Assembly: GCF_030814315.1 (NCBI RefSeq)
Contig: NZ_JAUSUV010000001.1
Location: forward strand, 204,813-268,812
Reading direction: 5' to 3'
Length of the DNA: 64,000 nt
Origin: Croceifilum oryzae
GTDB lineage: Bacteria > Bacillota > Bacilli > Thermoactinomycetales > Thermoactinomycetaceae
Positions 60,499 through 64,000 of the stretch are shown in pieces. The stretch's first letter is position 1. Every line of letters begins with the position of its first letter. The position numbers and the translations under genes were made by a program. Below the pieces are notes generated by a model, which had not been told where the DNA came from, did not search any database, and was given only the letters and a program-made list of their open reading frames with translations.

Positions 60499-61853
60499 TT
60501 AAGTCCAACTTCCCTTCGTAACTGAATAGCAACATCTTGAAGTTGGTCCAAATAATTCTGATACATAGTGGGATTACTTCTCTTATAAATATCGGTTAAG
60601 TCCAATAGAATGTCAAATTTTAATAAATCAAAGGAGTGTTTACTGGCTAGTTCAAGAGCTTGGTTTAGGAACTGTAAGGCTTTGGTCTCCTCGCTTTGTT
60701 TGATAAAACAAGAACCTAAAGCACTTAGAGCCTTCACCAGACGGTAATTGTCTCGATAAAGCTCTCCTCGTTTTACAGCTTCTTCTAAGTTGGATTGGGC
60801 TGATTGATATGCGTTTTGGATGAGGTTCAGAATTCCTAGTTGGGTATAGGTAGTGATTGTTAAATGCTGACCTCGAATCATGTTCCTCTCTAGTTTAAGT
60901 GCGGACTGGTAACAGAGCTGTGCATTTGTGAATAACTTTTTCTTGGTATAGCAATCGCCTAATGATGACCATAGCTCAAAACAGCGATTGAACAGGGAGT
61001 TTATCCGGGCATCATCTAAATCTTCTAATGCTAATTGGATGGCTTCGTCGATTCGTCCGAGCTTAATGAACAATTCAATTCGGACTTGTGTGATGCTTAA
61101 ACGCGCATCAGAGCTTGTTACTAGATGTCTTTCTGTCCATAGTTCTTCGATTAGATATAACGCTTCCATGTCTCGGTTTAGCTTTTCTAAGACAATAGCC
61201 TTCGTAATCTTTAGATGGTAGATAATGTATTGCCGTTGACCATTTGCAACATACACTTCAATTCCTCGATCTAGATAGGAAAGGGCTTGATGTAAGTCAT
61301 TGACGCGATTATAAATCCTTCCCAGAGCATTACAACTACTTGCGAGTAGATTTGAGCTTTCTAATTCAGGAAATTGAGAAGAAGTCCTTTCTGCTAAGGC
61401 ATAATATTCCAAAGCATCATGCCATTTTTGTTTTTTCTCTGCGCATCTGCCCCGTAAGTAATTGAATGTAGGAGTTAGTACATCTTTATTACTTTCGATA
61501 TTTACTCTCCTTGTTTCTTCTAATCTTCGTAGGTTCTCGAGACCCTCATCAAGATCGCCAAAGCTAATGCTATGTCTAATCTCCATAAGAAGTAACTGTA
61601 TGTCCAATTCGTCGTCAGGGGCTTGCTTTACATACTGATCCAGCTGATCCCAGTTTAGGTTTAGGGATTCACATAACACTTGTAGCCGATCTCGGTTGGC
61701 TTGGTAGGCTCCGCGTTCTACTTTGGATATAAACGATTGGTGAAGGTTGGTTTCTAGGGCTAGGTCTAGTTGGGTAACTTTCTTCTGTTCTCTTGCTTTG
61801 CGGAATACTTCGCCCAGTTCAGAAGGGATAAAGAAACGATCGATTGTTTTCAT
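60495..61853 (-). CDS. HTH-TPR transcriptional regulator (RRNPP-like)
   Basis: The 452-residue protein has an XRE-type HTH (residues about 10-62; VTQLDLALETNLHQSFISKVERGAYQANRDRLQVL) and then about nine TPR-like helical pairs. This is the PlcR/NprR architecture, similar overall to the regulator at 6.0-7.3 kb. AGAGGTGAG precedes ATG 61853. Directly downstream on the same strand lie three repeats of a short peptide frame and then a terminator, so regulator and peptide genes are probably cotranscribed. The likely mode is peptide import, TPR binding and altered DNA binding. Targets are unknown. Confidence 0.82.
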   Translation of the reverse strand: MKTIDRFFIPSELGEVFRKAREQKKVTQLDLALETNLHQSFISKVERGAYQANRDRLQVLCESLNLNWDQLDQYVKQAPDDELDIQLLLMEIRHSISFGDLDEGLENLRRLEETRRVNIESNKDVLTPTFNYLRGRCAEKKQKWHDALEYYALAERTSSQFPELESSNLLASSCNALGRIYNRVNDLHQALSYLDRGIEVYVANGQRQYIIYHLKITKAIVLEKLNRDMEALYLIEELWTERHLVTSSDARLSITQVRIELFIKLGRIDEAIQLALEDLDDARINSLFNRCFELWSSLGDCYTKKKLFTNAQLCYQSALKLERNMIRGQHLTITTYTQLGILNLIQNAYQSAQSNLEEAVKRGELYRDNYRLVKALSALGSCFIKQSEETKALQFLNQALELASKHSFDLLKFDILLDLTDIYKRSNPTMYQNYLDQLQDVAIQLRREVGLK

Positions 61854-62116
61854 AGGCTCACCTCTAAAAAATATTTTCAGACCTAAAAACCGTATTTTCT
61901 GTCCATATTCACGTCGTCAGTCTCGAGATGGCTGGATGTATTTTTATTTTTCCGGATATCTGTGGCGATTTGGTTTTTATTCAGGATAAGAGGATAAAAT
62001 ATTCATTTATATTTCTAAATATACAGATTTGTCGGAAGGTATGCAATGTGGAAGAATAAGATTGTGGGTGGAGAGAAATACATGTTCATTCTTATTACGT
62101 AAGGGGAGTGTAGCGC

Positions 62117-62428
62117 ATGTTACAACTGAATATCTCAGGACAATCGCCAGAGATTCAAGCGTTCGTTAGCTATCTAAAGGAACAGGCATTATTTGACGTG
62201 CAGAAAGAAGAAATGGTACATGAAGCTGTTGATTCGACCGATACAGAGATCATCAAGCTGGATGTCGCGACCAACCTTCTAAAACCGACGGTACGTAAAA
62301 TGGTCATCGTCAAACTGACTACTGTTCAAGGGAAGGAATTTGATATTGCCCTCCTAGATAGCATGTCCTTTAAGTCAGGAGATTTAACGATTGTTCGAGG
62401 AAAAAACTATGATATCTTCGCTGGATGA
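62117..62428 (+). CDS. Hypothetical protein, 103 residues
   Basis: This acidic soluble protein has a leading pattern MLQLNISGQSPEIQAFVSYL that suggests a small alpha/beta domain, and a C-terminal beta part (MVIVKLTTVQGKEFDIALLD). I do not recognise the family. AGGGGAG precedes ATG 62117. Its stop overlaps the next start. Confidence 0.6.
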   Translation: MLQLNISGQSPEIQAFVSYLKEQALFDVQKEEMVHEAVDSTDTEIIKLDVATNLLKPTVRKMVIVKLTTVQGKEFDIALLDSMSFKSGDLTIVRGKNYDIFAG

Positions 62429-62589
62429 ACCGCCTCATGAGCAAACCAGAAGAATGGCAGATGCTACGAGCCTACGGAGTCGTAACCGAAGATCGCAAGC
62501 TGTGCTTGAACCGGATCGTGGTTTATCGGGAAGACGGGACTGTGGAGATGGCGATGATGGTAGATGAGGATGAGTTGGATGGGGGATAG
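62425..62589 (+). CDS. Hypothetical small protein, 54 residues
   Basis: The ORF starts at ATG 62425 overlapping the upstream TGA (ATGA), a sign of coupled translation, and ends at TAG 62587-62589. It is charged with short beta-like stretches (LCLNRIVVYREDGTVEMAMMVDEDE). No family recognised; it is probably a partner of the 103-residue protein. Confidence 0.5.
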   Translation: MNRLMSKPEEWQMLRAYGVVTEDRKLCLNRIVVYREDGTVEMAMMVDEDELDGG

Positions 62590-62667
62590 ATAGGTCAATT
62601 TTCTGTTTACCCGGAGATGAATTTTTTAATTTATTTGACCAATGGAAAGGAATAGGAGACGAGGAGA

Positions 62668-63174
62668 ATGAAAAGTAGAGTAAAGCGTTTAGTACCAATT
62701 CTATTTATAGTTTTGATTGTCATGGTACCCATTACTGCATTTTCCCACCCAATGCAAGATGTATGGTCTAAGAATGACTATGTTGGATCAGGATATATTT
62801 CTTCTGGTGGCTATGTACAGGCGGTGCAACGAATGCTACTTGAAACACCATGGGGATATAGTCGTGTTGATGGTCGCTATGGAAAAAATACAAAAAAAGG
62901 AATTGCTGAGTTCCAAGAGAACCGAAAGATTAGGGCAGATGGAATTGTAGGGAGCGATACATGGTCGCGATTTCAGGCCTATCGGTCATATGTAGGTGCG
63001 AAGGGCTCTGCTCATCTATATCAATTTACGTTTAACGTACAGGACAATTCTCCAGCGATGTATCGTCGGGATGCATGTTACGGCTGGTTCGTTGATATTG
63101 AGACAACCAACAAGGCGTTTGAATATTGGAAGGTTGATCATGGATTTGAAAGGCAACATTTCATTTGTATGTGA
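62668..63174 (+). CDS. Secreted protein with peptidoglycan-binding domain
   Basis: The 168-residue protein has a signal peptide (VKRLVPILFIVLIVMVPITAFS) and a PG_binding_1-like domain (VQAVQRMLLETPWGYSRVDGRYGKNTKKGIAEFQENRKIRADGIVGSDTWSRF, about 48-112). About 55 residues follow with no domain recognised. It may bind cell wall or spore cortex. GGAG-type site before ATG 62668; next gene 26 bases on. Confidence 0.8.
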   Translation: MKSRVKRLVPILFIVLIVMVPITAFSHPMQDVWSKNDYVGSGYISSGGYVQAVQRMLLETPWGYSRVDGRYGKNTKKGIAEFQENRKIRADGIVGSDTWSRFQAYRSYVGAKGSAHLYQFTFNVQDNSPAMYRRDACYGWFVDIETTNKAFEYWKVDHGFERQHFICM

Positions 63175-63200
63175 GTCTCAATAATTAGGAGGGGATTTCT

Positions 63201-63719
63201 ATGAAAAGAAGTTGGATTGCGATTGGTACAACGCTCGTAATGGTTCTAGGAATTGTACTCTATCAGGTTGCATTTGCAAAAGCGAGAGAATCTACCACGC
63301 AGAAGCAAAGGATTGCTTCAAAAGAGACAAATGAAAGGGCCGTAGTTGACCAAGCTAACTATGAGGTGAAGAAACCAAAATATATCCCACAAGGCTTAAA
63401 TGCCGTGCCGGAGCAAGTTAGTAAAGTAGGACAATTGTCGAGTGATAGTCTATATATTACAAAACAAGCATGGGTTGATCCAACAAACGAAAGACGAAAT
63501 TTACTTGTTCTTCAATCAAATGATGATGGATCCAAAAAACCAGAGAGTGATCTAAGTGAGGGTAAGAAGGTAACTCTTGCTGGTGTTGATGCTTGGATTA
63601 TATCGATGGACGATCTTATAAAGATCATGCTATGGAAAGATGGAAAATACTACTTGGTTCGTGGTGAGAACCTTCCTGAATCCGAGTTGATTAAGGTAAT
63701 GGATTCTATGTTTAACTAA
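63201..63719 (+). CDS. Membrane-anchored DUF4367-like protein
   Basis: The 172-residue protein has an N-terminal membrane anchor or signal (WIAIGTTLVMVLGIVLYQVAFA) and a C-terminal domain with the DUF4367 pattern (PKYIPQGLNAVPEQ, LLVLQSNDDG, VTLAGVDAW, LWKDGKYYLVRGENLPESELIKVMDSM). The domain occurs in anti-sigma-factor-like and sporulation-linked surface proteins. AGGAGGGG precedes ATG 63201. Confidence 0.65.
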   Translation: MKRSWIAIGTTLVMVLGIVLYQVAFAKARESTTQKQRIASKETNERAVVDQANYEVKKPKYIPQGLNAVPEQVSKVGQLSSDSLYITKQAWVDPTNERRNLLVLQSNDDGSKKPESDLSEGKKVTLAGVDAWIISMDDLIKIMLWKDGKYYLVRGENLPESELIKVMDSMFN

Positions 63720-63721
63720 CG

Positions 63722-63777
63722 AAAAAACAGAATGGATACTAGTAGTAGAAAAACTATTTAGTACCATTCTGTTTTTC
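63722..63777. terminator. Bidirectional terminator
   Basis: AAAAAACAGAATGG (63722-63735) pairs with CCATTCTGTTTTT (63764-63776). It ends the DUF4367 gene and overlaps the 3' end of the convergent partial gene. Confidence 0.85.
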
Positions 63778-63999
63778 TATGGTGTCATTGGGTTTTAAAT
63801 GCTTGAATTTCGGCGCATCTTTTAGCACAGGAAGTGGGAGTGGCTTGGTTTCAGGATTATTCTTTGGCTTACCATCCATTAGTAGAGTTAAACCTTTAAA
63901 AGGGAGATGAACGGCTAGTGTTACAGAGCGCACTTGAAGAACAAAAGTATGAAGATGTGATCCTAATAAGTCTAAAGCCCCAGTATTTCCAGCTAATCC
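63754..63999 (-). CDS. Partial gene leaving the window (3' end)
   Basis: The minus strand has no stop from 63999 down to TAG 63754-63756, giving 81 codons whose start lies beyond the window. The end of the protein is polar and proline- and lysine-rich (PETKPLPLPVLKDAPKFKHLKPN). No family recognised. The open frame plus a terminator that fits this direction support it. Confidence 0.5.
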   Translation of the reverse strand, partial: GLAGNTGALDLLGSHLHTFVLQVRSVTLAVHLPFKGLTLLMDGKPKNNPETKPLPLPVLKDAPKFKHLKPNDTIEKQNGTK

Positions 64000-64000
64000 T

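Noticed and set aside
60282..60525. Plus-strand mini-ORFs starting M-A/T-E/K-FFVI in each of the three repeats, with GG-rich sequence upstream
   Set aside because: The upstream GGAGG changes to GGGGG and GGTGG among copies, the frames end at unrelated places and one overlaps the regulator gene. Synonymous changes fit minus-strand coding better.
1..64000. CRISPR arrays, insertion sequences, prophage, tRNA or rRNA genes
   Set aside because: No regularly spaced repeats with unique spacers, no transposase or integrase ORFs, no phage structural genes and no cloverleaf or rRNA sequence were recognised on reading both strands.

Overview
The window is a chromosomal segment of a low-GC, Gram-positive, probably spore-forming member of the Bacillales. 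Evidence: strong AGGAGG ribosome sites with frequent TTG and GTG starts, B. subtilis-like operon orders (fadN-fadA-fadE; glnQ-glnH-glnM-glnP; an AlaR/AlaT-like pair; ptsH-ptsI), FapR-, FadR- and CcpA-like operators, a His/Cys-rich coat-like protein, and regulators of HTH-plus-TPR (RRNPP) architecture. A Thermoactinomycetaceae-like host is my guess and is not proven. No rRNA, tRNA, CRISPR array, transposase or phage module was found. Layout. 1-10 kb: end of a YfhO-like membrane protein, a secreted lipase, a three-gene operon of unknown function whose last product carries a PD-(D/E)XK-like nuclease signature, two DUF4397 proteins, an HTH-TPR regulator, a methyltransferase, a coat-like protein, ispH. 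10-24 kb: fabI behind a FapR-type operator, speD behind a leader that can fold in two ways, ptsH-ptsI, an M32 carboxypeptidase, a BioC-like methyltransferase, an exported PIG-L deacetylase, and the fadN-fadA-fadE beta-oxidation operon. 24.5-33.5 kb holds the most unusual locus. A 36-residue peptide with one lysine, in a C-terminal GG-KVS, is followed by a hairpin and then a tight operon: BpsA-like aminopropyltransferase, O-carbamoyltransferase, an archaeosine-synthase-like (DUF5591) protein, family 2 glycosyltransferase, methyltransferase, PIG-L deacetylase, MFS exporter, and queE-queC-queD, which make preQ0. ArcS joins lysine to the nitrile of preQ0 in archaeal tRNA, so the simplest reading is an undescribed ribosomal peptide pathway that attaches a 7-deazaguanine to the peptide lysine and then decorates it with a carbamoylated amino sugar. 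That reading is inference. 33.6-45.4 kb is mostly housekeeping: a YmcC-like membrane protein, a hemolysin III homologue, AlaT/AlaR, a HigBA-like toxin-antitoxin pair, divergent putM and rocA, the glnQHMP transporter, DedA, TatA, and a small LuxR-type regulator. 45.4-55.4 kb is a second biosynthetic operon. It has a short LeuA-like synthase, LeuC and LeuD, an aminotransferase, a 2-oxoglutarate/Fe(II) oxygenase, an isochorismatase-like protein without its usual cysteine, a cupin, an FAD/NAD(P) protein and an MFS exporter. Together these predict 2-keto-acid homologation into a non-proteinogenic amino acid. A promoter and a terminator-like leader precede it. 55.4-64 kb: an NmrA-like reductase, a SulP transporter, a YhgE-like membrane protein with its TetR regulator, and a second HTH-TPR regulator. 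The 3' end of that regulator runs into three tandem copies of a short reading frame (core ITKN..I..PP), probably a multi-copy signalling-peptide cassette. The segment ends with small secreted proteins and the 3' end of a minus-strand gene that leaves the window.
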